Origin: Actinomycetes bacterium
GTDB taxonomy: Bacteria; Actinomycetota; Acidimicrobiia; Acidimicrobiales; Acidimicrobiaceae
DNA length: 35,202 nt
Assembly: GCA_021785005.1 (NCBI GenBank)
Contig: JAJYGT010000131.1
Span: forward strand, 1 to 35,202
Reading direction: 5' to 3'
Under the pieces are notes generated by a model that was given only the letters and a program-made list of their open reading frames with translations, ran no database searches and had not been told where the DNA came from. A program made the translations under genes and the position numbers. This document shows positions 23,601-31,677 of this stretch, piece after piece (within the stretch, counting starts at the first letter, position 1; every line of letters starts with the position of its first letter).

Positions 23601-25295
23601 CCTAAGTCAAGCTGGCAGTTATATTCAAGCGACTTGATCAGTGCCGGTGGAGGCGTTTTTTCGCGCAAATCCAAATCTATTACTCTTTCTAGGCAAGCAG
23701 CCAACGTGTTAGGTGCCACGCCAGGATCTTATTCTCCGTCCGACCTGATAAAGATAATTTTGACTGCTCCGGTGGACTTGATATGGAATGGTGGAATAGG
23801 GACCTATATCAGGTCATCTTCTGAAGAAAATAGTGCAATTGGCGACAAGTCGAACGATTTGGTTCGTGTCGAAGCCTCCAAGATTCGCGCAAAGGTGATT
23901 GGCGAAGGAGGTAACCTTGGTATCTCGCAATTAGCTCGCATGGAGCTTGCGGCTCGCCACGTACTTTTGAACACCGATGCCATTGATAATTCAGCGGGTG
24001 TTGACACGTCTGACCACGAGGTGAATCTAAAGATTCTGTACGATAATTCGAAGGAACTACGCAGTACGGATCGAAATGACCTTTTGCGGTCGCTTGCAAC
24101 CGATGTGGAGGAGCTTGTTTTGTCGGATAACGTTTGGCAAAATTGGTCTCTTACTGTCGCTGAAACTGAATTCGACCAAATGCGTGGAGCGTATAGTGAG
24201 CTCATTGAGCTTCTTGAAGCTAACGGTGGGCTGAATCGCGAAGTGGAGTTTGTCACTGCACCCGAGACTCTTTTGAGTGGGTACACCCTAACGCGTCCTG
24301 AGCTCTCGGTTCTTCTTGCGTATGAAAAACTGCGCCTGAAGGAGGAATTTCTGCGTCTAGATGTCGCGATGCCTAACTCATTATCGAGCTTGGGGCTTGA
24401 GTATTTTCCAAACAAAATTCGCGTTGCCATTGAAAAGGATGTTACTTTGCATCCTCTTTGGAGGGAACTGGTTTCAAACTACCTGGTCAACACAATTGTC
24501 AATATAGCTGGTCCGACGTACATGATGCGTACTGTGGAAGAGTCGTCCCACGACTTTTTGGATGTGTCATCGTGTTTCTTCCTGACTGATCGTATTTGTG
24601 GCACGCGTCGAAAACTTCTCGATTTGATAAATGACGATGAGCTCACCTTTGATCAAGCATTGCAGGGTTTTTTGGGAACTGTCCGCTTTCATGAAAGAGC
24701 TACACGCTGGATGTTGAGAGACGTTGGTCGCGTAAATGCGATCAAACCCGAACGTCTAAAGGAGTGCGTTACGCTCTTATTGAGTAGTTTTTTTGATCTT
24801 GTTCCACCTAAATATAAAGATCAAATCGTATTAGATGGTGAGTTGGCGTTGCATGATTCACGCTTTTGGCTCGGCGCGTACGCGCCGTTTGCAACGTCAA
24901 TTATGGAAATCGCTGCACTCGTTGTAGAGAAGAATCTGCCAGATGTAAGCGAGTTCGCCAAGCGCTATTTTTCGGTCGGTGAGCTACTCGAAATACCCAA
25001 CTTCTTATCAGCCGCAAGTATGCTGCCGAGAACGACCAATTGGGAAAGACAAGTAAGAATTGCCGTGCGAGACGAAATTGATTCTGTCCATATTCAAGCC
25101 CTGAATATGCTGTTGAAGCTACAAAACAGTGACCAGATTAAAGACGCCGAGACTCGCTTGGCTGAAGCGGGCAGTCGAATTATCGATACTGATCATGCAT
25201 TTAACAATCAGGAAAAAGTTATGCCGGCACGTGATCTTTTGGCGATGCTGGTTGTCGGAGCGCGAAATCTAAAGGCAGCTGTAGAAGGTAGATAG
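20634..25295 (+). CDS. gdh: NAD-specific glutamate dehydrogenase, large (180-kDa class)
   Basis: A 1553-residue enzyme of the large NAD-GDH class (S. clavuligerus/Rv2476c type), slightly shorter than the roughly 1620-1650 known in relatives. The first ~700 residues are regulatory ACT-like and accessory regions. The catalytic core follows: GGIRYSDR (near 783), VPHGAKGG (Lys810), DKGTASFSDRANAIA, GFDHKELGITAKGAW, VGIGDMSGDVFGNG (dinucleotide region), LIWNGGIGTYI and GEGGNLGISQLARMEL. It interconverts glutamate and 2-oxoglutarate plus ammonia, normally catabolic. ATG 20634 is chosen over an in-frame ATG at 20604 because AAGGGGAAAG lies just upstream. It is apparently monocistronic, with an unexplained gap downstream. 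Confidence 0.95.
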   Translation: MDSSSTSFYRRVSTSWSQKFIASQGPVSQPELDFIDTISAAFDPSFEVIFGSDRILGHLNRTLNLARRLGTERFVLDVTVGQTANLEKNSLVQVAIDIASQDQAYLVDSFLALFARFSIVPALSLHPLVVVQRGTNGNILAAAFPGSRLDNARLESYVHFDLLVDENMVSAATISEQLMELFSFLAVVKDDQDFLQDLVSRCWGPDLKLRSDEFVVLGAYSNGTPLGILRNMSSGDLSRVIDNVDLPQNKDTWHLVPLFSPLISGEALMVSPRLSSGFDGSICAEFVVGLPLRSLDSLSAKTAPALEKVRRSIAIPLESYSYRELGELLVGISSYEIELSDTSDTDTFLSTLLLARETNRVAVLPSVLCAKSALRIYIYIPTKRYRSKMPGDIRSLILRARGEIDVSCLEASVDQSSVRLDLDLISLIGDDLSRELISLCDLVSTISDEVSRTWSDQVAEILAGRHGEVLAGELCRKYQGVFDYTYQNDYSPHTGADDIDRIESALSHDNVWVGFTSGEKRDTLTEINPGQQDLRLRILNLGERRKLSSLLPLVETFGISVVDEIPYELRFTTLDQVAWLYDLGVELDDGHGVLVQEVLDKFCITFADVFQGDLDQDLLNSLVLKAGLNTNGLVLLRTLAYYQRFCSSGASVNLAISTIASYSDVARAIVEYFAARFSGDSTQILIDRSHLGVLSLIDEVPILEHDQFFRQLVRICDATVRTNLYVRDRPYVPAVIKLSSHEIPGLGNPIPLVETFVFAPNVEGIHMRSALVARGGIRYSDRIDDYRVEILGLMKAQSVKNAVIVPHGAKGGFVLRGNHRANQSVELGYDAFISALLSITDNIVDQTVIHPNIGPIYDGDDPYLVVAADKGTASFSDRANAIALGMNYWLGDAFASGGSSGFDHKELGITAKGAWVSVQHHFSKLKKNPHVDPIITVGIGDMSGDVFGNGMLLSNSLKLVAAFDHRDIFLDPNPSASVSYQERRRLFELPKSSWQLYSSDLISAGGGVFSRKSKSITLSRQAANVLGATPGSYSPSDLIKIILTAPVDLIWNGGIGTYIRSSSEENSAIGDKSNDLVRVEASKIRAKVIGEGGNLGISQLARMELAARHVLLNTDAIDNSAGVDTSDHEVNLKILYDNSKELRSTDRNDLLRSLATDVEELVLSDNVWQNWSLTVAETEFDQMRGAYSELIELLEANGGLNREVEFVTAPETLLSGYTLTRPELSVLLAYEKLRLKEEFLRLDVAMPNSLSSLGLEYFPNKIRVAIEKDVTLHPLWRELVSNYLVNTIVNIAGPTYMMRTVEESSHDFLDVSSCFFLTDRICGTRRKLLDLINDDELTFDQALQGFLGTVRFHERATRWMLRDVGRVNAIKPERLKECVTLLLSSFFDLVPPKYKDQIVLDGELALHDSRFWLGAYAPFATSIMEIAALVVEKNLPDVSEFAKRYFSVGELLEIPNFLSAASMLPRTTNWERQVRIAVRDEIDSVHIQALNMLLKLQNSDQIKDAETRLAEAGSRIIDTDHAFNNQEKVMPARDLLAMLVVGARNLKAAVEGR

Positions 25296-26137
25296 CCGTT
25301 GGATCAAATGATTTTTCAGTAGCGTTTCTATCCTTTAATTAGCTGGATGGAATTTAATTCTGGTCGCCCAACACAAACCGGAATCCCAAGTGGTGGTGAG
25401 TCGAAAAGTGATTTAAGCAATGCTTAGTTTTCAAGGTCCAACTCCCGCACTTATCCGAGATGTTTTATTAGATCGCGATAATTGTCGCCAAGAAGTTGCG
25501 TTTGAGTGGTTTTGTCTGCCCGGAGTACGGCAACCTTTTGTTCCATTCAACGCAATTTCGGCAGAGCCGTGGCTGGCATCTCGCGACACTTTCGGAAGGT
25601 ACAAGGTAATTAATCAGCCCGTGACATACAGTCTCAGTGTCTATATGCATAGCCAAATTACTCTGCCTCCAATGAAGACAACGAGTAGAGCACCAAACTG
25701 TTTTTGCTTCTTTGGCAACCCAGCCAGCAGGGAAGTTTTACAATCGTTCACAGTGGTGACCACCGTACATTGGTGCAGTAGTGAATAGTTGCGTGCCAAA
25801 GTCGTGGGTTATTATCGCATGAGTAGATTAGCTTTAATGATCAGGTGCCAACATCACAAAGAATATTGATGACCGACGTCTAGAATACGAATCGATTAGA
25901 TATTGGCAGCGTAACTTATGCGTAAACTAGATTGAAGGCGAAAAATAGCGAGCGCATTAAACGTGATGCTTCTAATGTCTTGGATGTGTTTGAGCATAAC
26001 GACTTAGAACGGTGCCTTTACTTGCGGGACTTTAAGGTTATCCGTAGGCATTCGAGTAAGTGCGGTTTGTATGTAGACATTTTTGTGCTCGGCGGTTCAT
26101 TTGTCGAGTTGCATTTAACGCGATTGCAGGTTTATTG
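25296..26137. other. 840-bp stretch with no recognisable gene
   Basis: It is anomalously long for this compact window. The longest forward frame (ATG 25420 to 25788, 122 residues) has no ribosome site and no family resemblance. A minus-strand frame (TTG 25656 to 25468, 62 residues, CQPRLCRNC) has GGAGG upstream at reasonable spacing but is otherwise undistinguished. A 75-residue forward frame from TTG 25932 lacks a ribosome site. No tRNA, IS ends or CRISPR repeats were seen. It may be a decayed gene, a long leader of tsaC, or house an RNA. Confidence 0.4.
25468..25656 (-). CDS. Doubtful small cysteine-containing reading frame
   Basis: A 62-residue frame from TTG 25656. GGAGG lies about ten nt upstream, the only argument for it. 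It contains CHGLINYL and a cluster CQPRLCRNC that could bind metal, then a basic tail ending KPLKRNFLATIIAI. No family recognised, and on the opposite strand a longer frame overlaps it. Chance is the likeliest explanation. Confidence 0.15.
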   Translation of the reverse strand: MAMHIDTETVCHGLINYLVPSESVARCQPRLCRNCVEWNKRLPYSGQTKPLKRNFLATIIAI

Positions 26138-26842
26138 GTGCAAACCTATCAATTTATAAAAATAATTTCAGATGATTTATACGAGCGAATATCATTTTTT
26201 CCTGAGCATTTTCCAAGAGAAGTCGTAACCACTATTCAGAACATTTTTTGGGATAACGGGGTGTTTCTTTTGCCCACCGACACAGTGTACGGACTGTGTA
26301 GTTACCTCAGCCAACCTTCGATAGACAAGATCTTTGAAATCAAACAACGTCCTAAAGACGTCGCGTTGCCAATATTGATTCATGACGTTGAAAGTGCAAA
26401 GATGATTGTTGATCTTCGAGTTTCTCGCGTGAAGGAACGTTTTGAGCGCTTGGCTAATACTTTTTGGCCCGGTCCTCTTACGATAGTTATGGACCGCGTG
26501 AGTGATTTCAAACTAGATATAGGCGGCGCTGGTGATGCATCTATTGGTGTTCGAATAAGTGCCAGCCCTATTGTTGATTTTGTAACCCGCTTGGTTGGCC
26601 CAATTACCGCGACATCGGCGAACTTGCATGGGCAGGCAACTTTGACTGAAGCCCAAGAGATCGATATGGCAATGCATGGATGGCTCCGAGGAAAACTAGC
26701 GGGCGCAATTCTGGCAGATCAATTTTATCACGGAATCGCCTCAACGGTCGTCAACATAGTTCACGAACGGGTAAAAATACTTCGCTTGGGTCCAATTACC
26801 AAGCAGCAGTTGTCTGAGTCTTTGGGCGAAATAATAATTTGA
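26138..26842 (+). CDS. tsaC: L-threonylcarbamoyladenylate synthase (TsaC/Sua5/YrdC)
   Basis: A YrdC-domain enzyme that makes threonylcarbamoyl-AMP from threonine, bicarbonate and ATP for tRNA t6A37. Motifs: FLLPTDTVYGL, EIKQRPKDVALPILI (KxR nucleotide site), FWPGPLTIVM, IGVRISASPIVDFV and ATSANLHGQA. It is a single-domain form of about 234 residues, without the Sua5 C-terminal domain. The start is uncertain: the frame opens at GTG 26060, but the first ~26 residues there are unlike the family; GTG 26138 has AGG seven nt upstream, and TTG 26135 is also possible. It lies on the same strand as glyA, 141 nt upstream of it. Confidence 0.9.
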   Translation: MQTYQFIKIISDDLYERISFFPEHFPREVVTTIQNIFWDNGVFLLPTDTVYGLCSYLSQPSIDKIFEIKQRPKDVALPILIHDVESAKMIVDLRVSRVKERFERLANTFWPGPLTIVMDRVSDFKLDIGGAGDASIGVRISASPIVDFVTRLVGPITATSANLHGQATLTEAQEIDMAMHGWLRGKLAGAILADQFYHGIASTVVNIVHERVKILRLGPITKQQLSESLGEIII

Positions 26843-26896
26843 AACTGATCAACTGAGCAGTCCATCGATCACGAATTTAAATAATTCCTGTCGATG

Positions 26897-26951
26897 TCCC
26901 ACTGTAAATTTGTTTGCTATCCAAAGTTCGTCTTGCGATACTAAAGTGGGA
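26897..26951 (+). repeat. Long-range 7-bp inverted repeat in the glyA leader
   Basis: TCCCACT (26897-26903) is complementary to AGTGGGA (26945-26951), enclosing 41 nt, and ends 32 nt before the glyA start. It could fold a leader domain. It does not match the glycine, THF or SAM riboswitch consensus as far as I can see. Confidence 0.3.
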
Positions 26952-26983
26952 GATGATAATACTCTTTTGATGGGCGGAACTGT

Positions 26984-28291
26984 ATGAGTTTAGGGGCATC
27001 GGATTTCTATCCTACGGTATCAGCAGCTGATCCCGAACTGGCTGCAATCCTTGATCGTGAACTTACCCGGCAGTCGTCGACTCTTCAACTGATCGCATCT
27101 GAGAATTTTACGTCTCGTGCAGTGCTAGAGGCAACTGGGTCAGTCTTGACGAATAAATATGCTGAGGGATACCCCGGGAAGCGATATTACGGCGGAAATG
27201 TGTTCGTGGATCGGGTCGAGGAGTTGGCTCGTGATCGGCTTAAGGCATTGTTCGGTGCAGAGCATGCAAATGTTCAACCACATGCCGGTGCTAATGCGAA
27301 TGCGGGGGTCTATATTGGACTTCTAAAGCCAGGCGATACTGTCCTTGCAATGCGTCTTGATCAAGGAGGTCATCTTACGCATGGCTCTCCGGTAAATTTT
27401 TCCGGTCAGTATTATAGATTCATTTCTTATGGCGTAACTCCGGCAAATGGCGATACTGGTGAGCGGATAGATTTAGACCAATTGTCCGATATTGCCAAGA
27501 ACGAACGACCAAGGTTGATCGTGGTGGGTGCCACGGCTTATCCAAGAATTATAGATATTGCTCCGCTACGTGAAATCGCGGATTCAATTGGTGCGATTCT
27601 GATGTTTGACGCTGCTCACGTGGCGGGTCTAATTGCTGGAGGAGTATACCCGAATCCACTTGGATCGTCGGAACATGGTCCCAATAAGGGTGCCGATGTC
27701 GTAACTTTTACCACGCACAAAACGATGCGGGGTCCTCGAGGTGGTGCGATCTTGTCAACGTCGCAATATTCGCAAGCACTTGATAAGGCAATATTCCCTG
27801 GTCTGCAAGGCGGACCATTGGAACACGTTATTGCCGCTAAGGCAGTTGCGTTTTTAGAGGCTTCCAGGCCTGAATTTGCTAATTACCAATCGCGCGTGGT
27901 GGAGAATGCCAAGGTGTTAGCATCAGCATTAGAAGTCGAAGGCTTTAGAACGGTTTCAGGTGGAACTGACACGCATCTTTTACTCGTAGATTTGACTAAA
28001 TTTGACCCCGAGCTGTCAGGGAAAGAGGCCCAAGAAGTATTGGACGCCGCTGGAATCACTTGTAATCGGAATCAGATCCCATATGATATTCGATCACCTT
28101 TCATAACGAGCGGATTGAGATTCGGAACGCCAGCGATGACCACCACAGGGATGGGAACCGATGAGATGCTCGAAGTTGCAGCGTTGATAGGCCGAGCGCT
28201 AAGAGAAAGAAATAATGAAGACACGTTGGCAGCGATCCGAAATGAAGTTGCGATCTTGTGTTCCAAGTTCCCGCCGCCACCGTTTGTTTGA
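26984..28291 (+). CDS. glyA: Serine hydroxymethyltransferase
   Basis: A 435-residue PLP enzyme interconverting serine plus tetrahydrofolate with glycine plus methylene-tetrahydrofolate. Family motifs: [18 protein letters not shown] (near 37), [15 protein letters not shown] (near 57), [29 protein letters not shown] (near 207) and the PLP lysine in [12 protein letters not shown] (Lys246). ATG 26984 is preceded by GGGCGGAA. It is full length with no defects. It sits 31 nt before the WecA-like gene, so the two may be cotranscribed and lead into the ATP synthase region, an arrangement I associate with Acidimicrobiia. Confidence 0.97.
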   Translation: MSLGASDFYPTVSAADPELAAILDRELTRQSSTLQLIASENFTSRAVLEATGSVLTNKYAEGYPGKRYYGGNVFVDRVEELARDRLKALFGAEHANVQPHAGANANAGVYIGLLKPGDTVLAMRLDQGGHLTHGSPVNFSGQYYRFISYGVTPANGDTGERIDLDQLSDIAKNERPRLIVVGATAYPRIIDIAPLREIADSIGAILMFDAAHVAGLIAGGVYPNPLGSSEHGPNKGADVVTFTTHKTMRGPRGGAILSTSQYSQALDKAIFPGLQGGPLEHVIAAKAVAFLEASRPEFANYQSRVVENAKVLASALEVEGFRTVSGGTDTHLLLVDLTKFDPELSGKEAQEVLDAAGITCNRNQIPYDIRSPFITSGLRFGTPAMTTTGMGTDEMLEVAALIGRALRERNNEDTLAAIRNEVAILCSKFPPPPFV

Positions 28292-28322
28292 TTTGGGGAA
28301 ATTGCTAAGAGAAGATTTTTAA

Positions 28323-29501
28323 ATGGGTGGTTACCTTTTAGTATTTTTGGTTGCCTCGGTTACCACCTATTTTCTTACGTTTTCAGTCATACGATATGCC
28401 TCTAGCCGAGGGGCATTAGTTTTACCAGACGAACGACGTGTACATGATAGGCCCACACCGACAATCGGCGGTCTTGCAATGGTTGGCGGATTCGTTGTAT
28501 CGTTTGGTGTTGCGTACATGTTGCCACAATTCCATCAGGTTTTTCATTCATCGACTGAGGCAATTGGCGTTCTTTTAGCTGCGCTAACGATGGCAGCGGT
28601 GGGCTTCATAGACGATATGCGTGACGTTTCTGCGCCGGCAAAAGTTGCGGGGCAAGTCTTGGCGGCAAGCATCTTGACGTTCTTCGGAGCCACGATGTTC
28701 TACTTTAGGGTGCCGTTCGCAGGGGTGGTTGTCCTTGCGCCATCAATCGTTCCGCTGCTTACCGCGTTGTGGGTCGTCGCTATGGCTAATGCGATAAATT
28801 TAATTGACGGACTTGACGGACTTGCCTCTGGAATCGTGGGTATTGCATCGATAGCATTTTTCGTGTATGCCTACAAACTGGTCGATTTAGGGTCTCTTTC
28901 TCCAACTACCATTGGACCGCTCGTTGCGATAATAGCGGGGGCAGTATGCGTTGGATTTCTTCCCCATAATTTTCACCCCGCCAAGATTTTTATGGGTGAT
29001 ACCGGTGCTCTTTTCTTGGGATTGTTAATGGCCGCGTCCACGTCGGTGGTGGGGGGTCGTACGAGTGATGTATCGGGAGAGACCTTTTTTTTCTTTGCCC
29101 CATTATTTATCCCATTTGTGATTCTGGGTGTTCCTATGGCAGATATGTTGTTTGCAATTATCAGAAGGACTGCTAAGAGAACCAGCGTCTCTACTCCCGA
29201 TAAAGCTCACCTGCATCATCGATTACTTCAAATGGGTCATGGTCACCGCAGGAGTGTTCTTATCTTGTGGTCCTGGACGGTGGTGCTGTCTGGTACTGTC
29301 TTGGTTCCGCTTTTTACGAATCGTGGGAATGCGTTTATTCCGATTGGGTTAGCTGGCTTGGGTATTTTTCTATTTACGCTGTTCCATCCAGCAATTAGGT
29401 CTAGAACCCTGGCCAAGCCGTTGCCAGGACTGAAAAATATTTTAAAACGAACGCGAACAGTGCATGCCAGAGGTGCACACTTTAAGACTGATGGTAATTA
29501 A
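28323..29501 (+). CDS. wecA: Undecaprenyl-phosphate sugar-1-phosphate transferase, WecA/MraY family
   Basis: A 392-residue polytopic membrane enzyme with about ten or eleven helices. Catalytic motifs: RPTPTIGGLAMVGG, GFIDDMRD (Asp97, Asp98), NLIDGLDGLASG (Asp162, Asp165), IFMGDTGALFLG and HLHHRLLQMGHGHR (His296 and His298-299). The HLHHRL motif and the lack of MraY-specific features favour a WecA-type enzyme, which moves GlcNAc-1-phosphate from UDP-GlcNAc to a polyprenyl phosphate to start cell-wall linker or polysaccharide synthesis. In mycobacteria wecA (Rv1302) also stands just upstream of the atp operon, supporting the call. ATG 28323; ribosome site AAGAGAAG. Confidence 0.9.
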   Translation: MGGYLLVFLVASVTTYFLTFSVIRYASSRGALVLPDERRVHDRPTPTIGGLAMVGGFVVSFGVAYMLPQFHQVFHSSTEAIGVLLAALTMAAVGFIDDMRDVSAPAKVAGQVLAASILTFFGATMFYFRVPFAGVVVLAPSIVPLLTALWVVAMANAINLIDGLDGLASGIVGIASIAFFVYAYKLVDLGSLSPTTIGPLVAIIAGAVCVGFLPHNFHPAKIFMGDTGALFLGLLMAASTSVVGGRTSDVSGETFFFFAPLFIPFVILGVPMADMLFAIIRRTAKRTSVSTPDKAHLHHRLLQMGHGHRRSVLILWSWTVVLSGTVLVPLFTNRGNAFIPIGLAGLGIFLFTLFHPAIRSRTLAKPLPGLKNILKRTRTVHARGAHFKTDGN

Positions 29502-29584
29502 ACATCAACTTGATAATACTTCAGCTATCCCTTTTGCGCGATTTGAAGAGAACAAGAACTCGATAAGCTAATGCGCTAGAAAGG

Positions 29585-30094
29585 GTGATCGTTTTGGGAT
29601 CGGCGAGAAGAGTAACCGCAAATCGATTGGTGCGGATCATGATTGGTTCGAAAAACAACTTGCCGCCTAAGTTGAGTTCTTCTGGATCGAGTAATTCACA
29701 GAACCCGGATATGGTTGTCTGGGCGATTGAGCTCTCGTTTACCCCATTGCTAACGTTCGGCATTGGGTTTTTGATAGACCAGCATTTTCACACGTTGCCG
29801 TGGTTCGCCCTTGGCGGGATGATTTTTGGAATTACCGGCTCGATCTTGCGCGTGTACTATGCCATGGTAGGTCAAAATCAAGCCAAGATTGGACTTGTTG
29901 ACCAAACTACGGGTAGCATAAAGCGTCGATCAATTCCTCGATCATCTAAGGGTGTTGATGGCGAAATGTCGTCGAGCCATTCCTTGACGAGTGTTGACTT
30001 GTCGATATCCGATGAACTAAAAGAGGCGGCTGCAGTAGTAGACGGAGCCTCACGGGTTGAGGTTGATCGCACTTCCTTGAAGGATTTTAAGTAG
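29585..30094 (+). CDS. AtpZ/AtpI-family accessory protein of ATP synthase
   Basis: A protein of at most 169 residues. Two hydrophobic helices (VVWAIELSFTPLLTFGIGFLID and FALGGMIFGITGSILRVYYAM, about 44-98) match the AtpZ/AtpI family; a Ser/Asp-rich hydrophilic tail of about 65 residues follows, which is longer than usual. AtpZ/AtpI help c-ring assembly or ion supply to the synthase. The start is unclear: GTG 29585 has AAAGG directly adjacent; TTG 29594 would have that site at 9 nt; ATG 29639 is a third option. It abuts the next gene (TAG then ATG), so it begins the atp operon. Confidence 0.75.
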   Translation: MIVLGSARRVTANRLVRIMIGSKNNLPPKLSSSGSSNSQNPDMVVWAIELSFTPLLTFGIGFLIDQHFHTLPWFALGGMIFGITGSILRVYYAMVGQNQAKIGLVDQTTGSIKRRSIPRSSKGVDGEMSSSHSLTSVDLSISDELKEAAAVVDGASRVEVDRTSLKDFK

Positions 30095-30577
30095 ATGAAG
30101 AGAGTTCGTACTTGTGGTGTCGAAGATGGTAGAGAAAATATGTTAACAGATGGGCGAGATGACGTTCAAACGGTAGAAGCGCGAATGAGTCGATACATGG
30201 TGCGTTTAGGGACACCTGTTGCAATTGCGGTGGTAATTTTCTCTACAATTGTCGGATCGAAAGTTGGATTTATATCGTCGACGATTGCGGTATCGATAGT
30301 TTTGGTAAATCTCGGTACTGTGGGATTGGTAATTGGGAAGGCAACGAATAGCTCACCGGCTGTAGGAATGGCAGCAGCAATGGGGAGTTTTTTTGTAATT
30401 CTCATCGCGCTTACTGTTTTTGTGGTATTGGCTCATAACGCAAGTTGGCTCAATCTTCGAATCTTCGGTATTAGCATGATTTCGCTACACCTAATTGTGA
30501 CAGGTCTTGCGGCGCGTAAAGTATCTGCCAAATTGGCGTTTTCAGGGTTATTTCCAAGTAAGAAGGAGACGAAGTAA
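30095..30577 (+). CDS. AtpI-like membrane protein of the atp operon (Rv1303 type)
   Basis: A 160-residue protein with four hydrophobic helices (about 36-54, 58-80, 90-112, 121-140) and a basic cytosolic tail ending PSKKETK. By length, topology and place between wecA/atpZ and atpB it corresponds to the mycobacterial Rv1303 / ATP synthase subunit I group, though no sharp motif proves this. A likely role is helping assemble or load the c-ring. ATG 30095 follows the upstream TAG without a gap; AAGGA lies 11 nt upstream. ATG 30140 is an alternative. It stops 2 nt before atpB. Confidence 0.65.
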   Translation: MKRVRTCGVEDGRENMLTDGRDDVQTVEARMSRYMVRLGTPVAIAVVIFSTIVGSKVGFISSTIAVSIVLVNLGTVGLVIGKATNSSPAVGMAAAMGSFFVILIALTVFVVLAHNASWLNLRIFGISMISLHLIVTGLAARKVSAKLAFSGLFPSKKETK

Positions 30578-30579
30578 GA

Positions 30580-31350
30580 TTGCAATACCTGGCAATAAAT
30601 TTTCCGCCTATCTCTGAGGTATTGAATTGGAAGCCCCTATTTTTTGGTGGAAGCGCGATTGCATTCAACAAAATCGGACTCATAACACTCATTGCAGCGT
30701 TTGCGACCTTGGGTATGTTCTTTATAGCGGGTAGGCAGGCCAAACTGGTTCCGGTCGGAATGCAAAACTTTGTTGAAGCTTCTGTTGATTTCGTGAATAA
30801 TTCAATTATTCACGACGCTATGGGGCCAGAGGGAGTCACCTGGGCGCCTTATCTGACTGGACTTTTTTTCTTTATCTTATTTTCTAACTTGTTCGAAGTG
30901 ATTCCATTTTTCCAGATGCCAGCAACTGCAAGAATGGCCGTTCCCGCTCCTTTGGCCATAGGAGTTTATATAACATTTATTGTCGTTGGAATAAAACGGC
31001 AAGGTTTAAATTATTTTAAAAACTCGGTGGTACCAAGTGGCGTACCGAGTTTTGTGCTGATCATACTTATTCCAATCGAAATCCTTTCAACATTTATCGT
31101 CCGTCCCTTTGCGCTGGCAATCCGACTTTTTGGCAATATGTTGGCTGGGCACCTACTGCTGCTAACCTTCACTGTGCTGTCCGAGGCGCTATTTGTAAAG
31201 GGTATCGGGTTGATACTCCTTCCTCTTCCATTTGCGATGCTGACCGCGCTCACTGGCTACGAGATGTTTGTGGCCGCTTTGCAGGCATTTATATTTACAA
31301 CCTTGACTGCGGTCTACATCGGCGAAGCTCTAAAGGGCGAGCACGAGTAG
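30580..31350 (+). CDS. atpB: F1Fo ATP synthase subunit a
   Basis: A 256-residue Fo channel subunit with about six helices. The essential arginine is Arg182 in ALAIRLFGNMLAGHLLL; the last helix has AALQAFIFTTLTAVYIGEAL with the conserved Gln. With the c-ring it forms the proton path in the plasma membrane. It starts with TTG 30580; AAGGAG at 30563-30568 sits about 11 nt upstream and inside the previous gene. The stop is followed by an unusually long gap before atpE. Confidence 0.96.
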   Translation: MQYLAINFPPISEVLNWKPLFFGGSAIAFNKIGLITLIAAFATLGMFFIAGRQAKLVPVGMQNFVEASVDFVNNSIIHDAMGPEGVTWAPYLTGLFFFILFSNLFEVIPFFQMPATARMAVPAPLAIGVYITFIVVGIKRQGLNYFKNSVVPSGVPSFVLIILIPIEILSTFIVRPFALAIRLFGNMLAGHLLLLTFTVLSEALFVKGIGLILLPLPFAMLTALTGYEMFVAALQAFIFTTLTAVYIGEALKGEHE

Positions 31351-31677
31351 ATGTGTTTGTTCGGTAGCAGTTTTTTAAATGTCGTTTTGTGGAATTATGA
31401 AGGAGGTGTCTGACTCAGCAGACTTAATTGAATGGCATATTATTCAGTGGATGGTTATGTCAGTTGGGATTTACCACACGTACGTTCGCGCGATTGTTTC
31501 AGTTCGAATTGAGTAATGTATGTGCATTCAGAATTTCAGATAAATTAATGGGTCATTTGGTTAGATAAGCCACTAACTTATCATTCGGTCATTTATAAGT
31601 AATTACAAAGTTTTTACTTTTTTTGTATTTGTTGGAGACAATCCTGGGGATTGGTTCCCCACGGAGGAGGTATTCGG
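31351..31677. other. Structured 327-bp gap between atpB and atpE
   Basis: No recognisable gene. It contains GAAGGAGGTG (31399-31408), a near-perfect match to the anti-Shine-Dalgarno, without a properly spaced start; a hairpin GTCTG / CAGAC (31408-31423); GATAAG / CTTATC (31564-31582); and a strong hairpin at 31643-31664 beside the atpE ribosome site. A weak promoter is possible (TTGGTT 31557, TATCAT 31579, 16-bp spacer). An open frame of 45 residues (ATG 31379 to 31516) passes through the orphan ribosome site, but no family is recognised. A role in raising or timing atpE expression is the natural reading. Confidence 0.5.
31643..31664 (+). promoter_or_regulatory. GC hairpin abutting the atpE ribosome site
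   Basis: CC + TGGGGA (31643-31650) pairs with TCCCCA + GG (31656-31664), bulged C at 31662, 5-nt loop. Its 3' arm ends within the first GG of the GGAGGAGG ribosome site (31663-31670), so folding should influence ribosome access to the c-subunit start. Confidence 0.5.

Noticed and set aside
23804-24430. 208-codon minus frame inside gdh
   Set aside because: Antisense to conserved GDH sequence; Ser/Arg-rich product with no motif.
25420-25788. 122-codon forward frame after gdh
   Set aside because: No ribosome site, no recognisable motif, odd composition (many Cys, Trp, Phe late in the frame), and another frame competes on the other strand. Kept only as part of the unexplained stretch.
25932-26159. 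75-codon forward frame overlapping the tsaC start region
   Set aside because: TTG start without a ribosome site, no family resemblance, and it overlaps the preferred tsaC start.
31351-31677. tRNA in the atpB-atpE gap (GTTCGAATT resembles a T-loop)
   Set aside because: No acceptor stem or anticodon arm can be drawn at the required distances.
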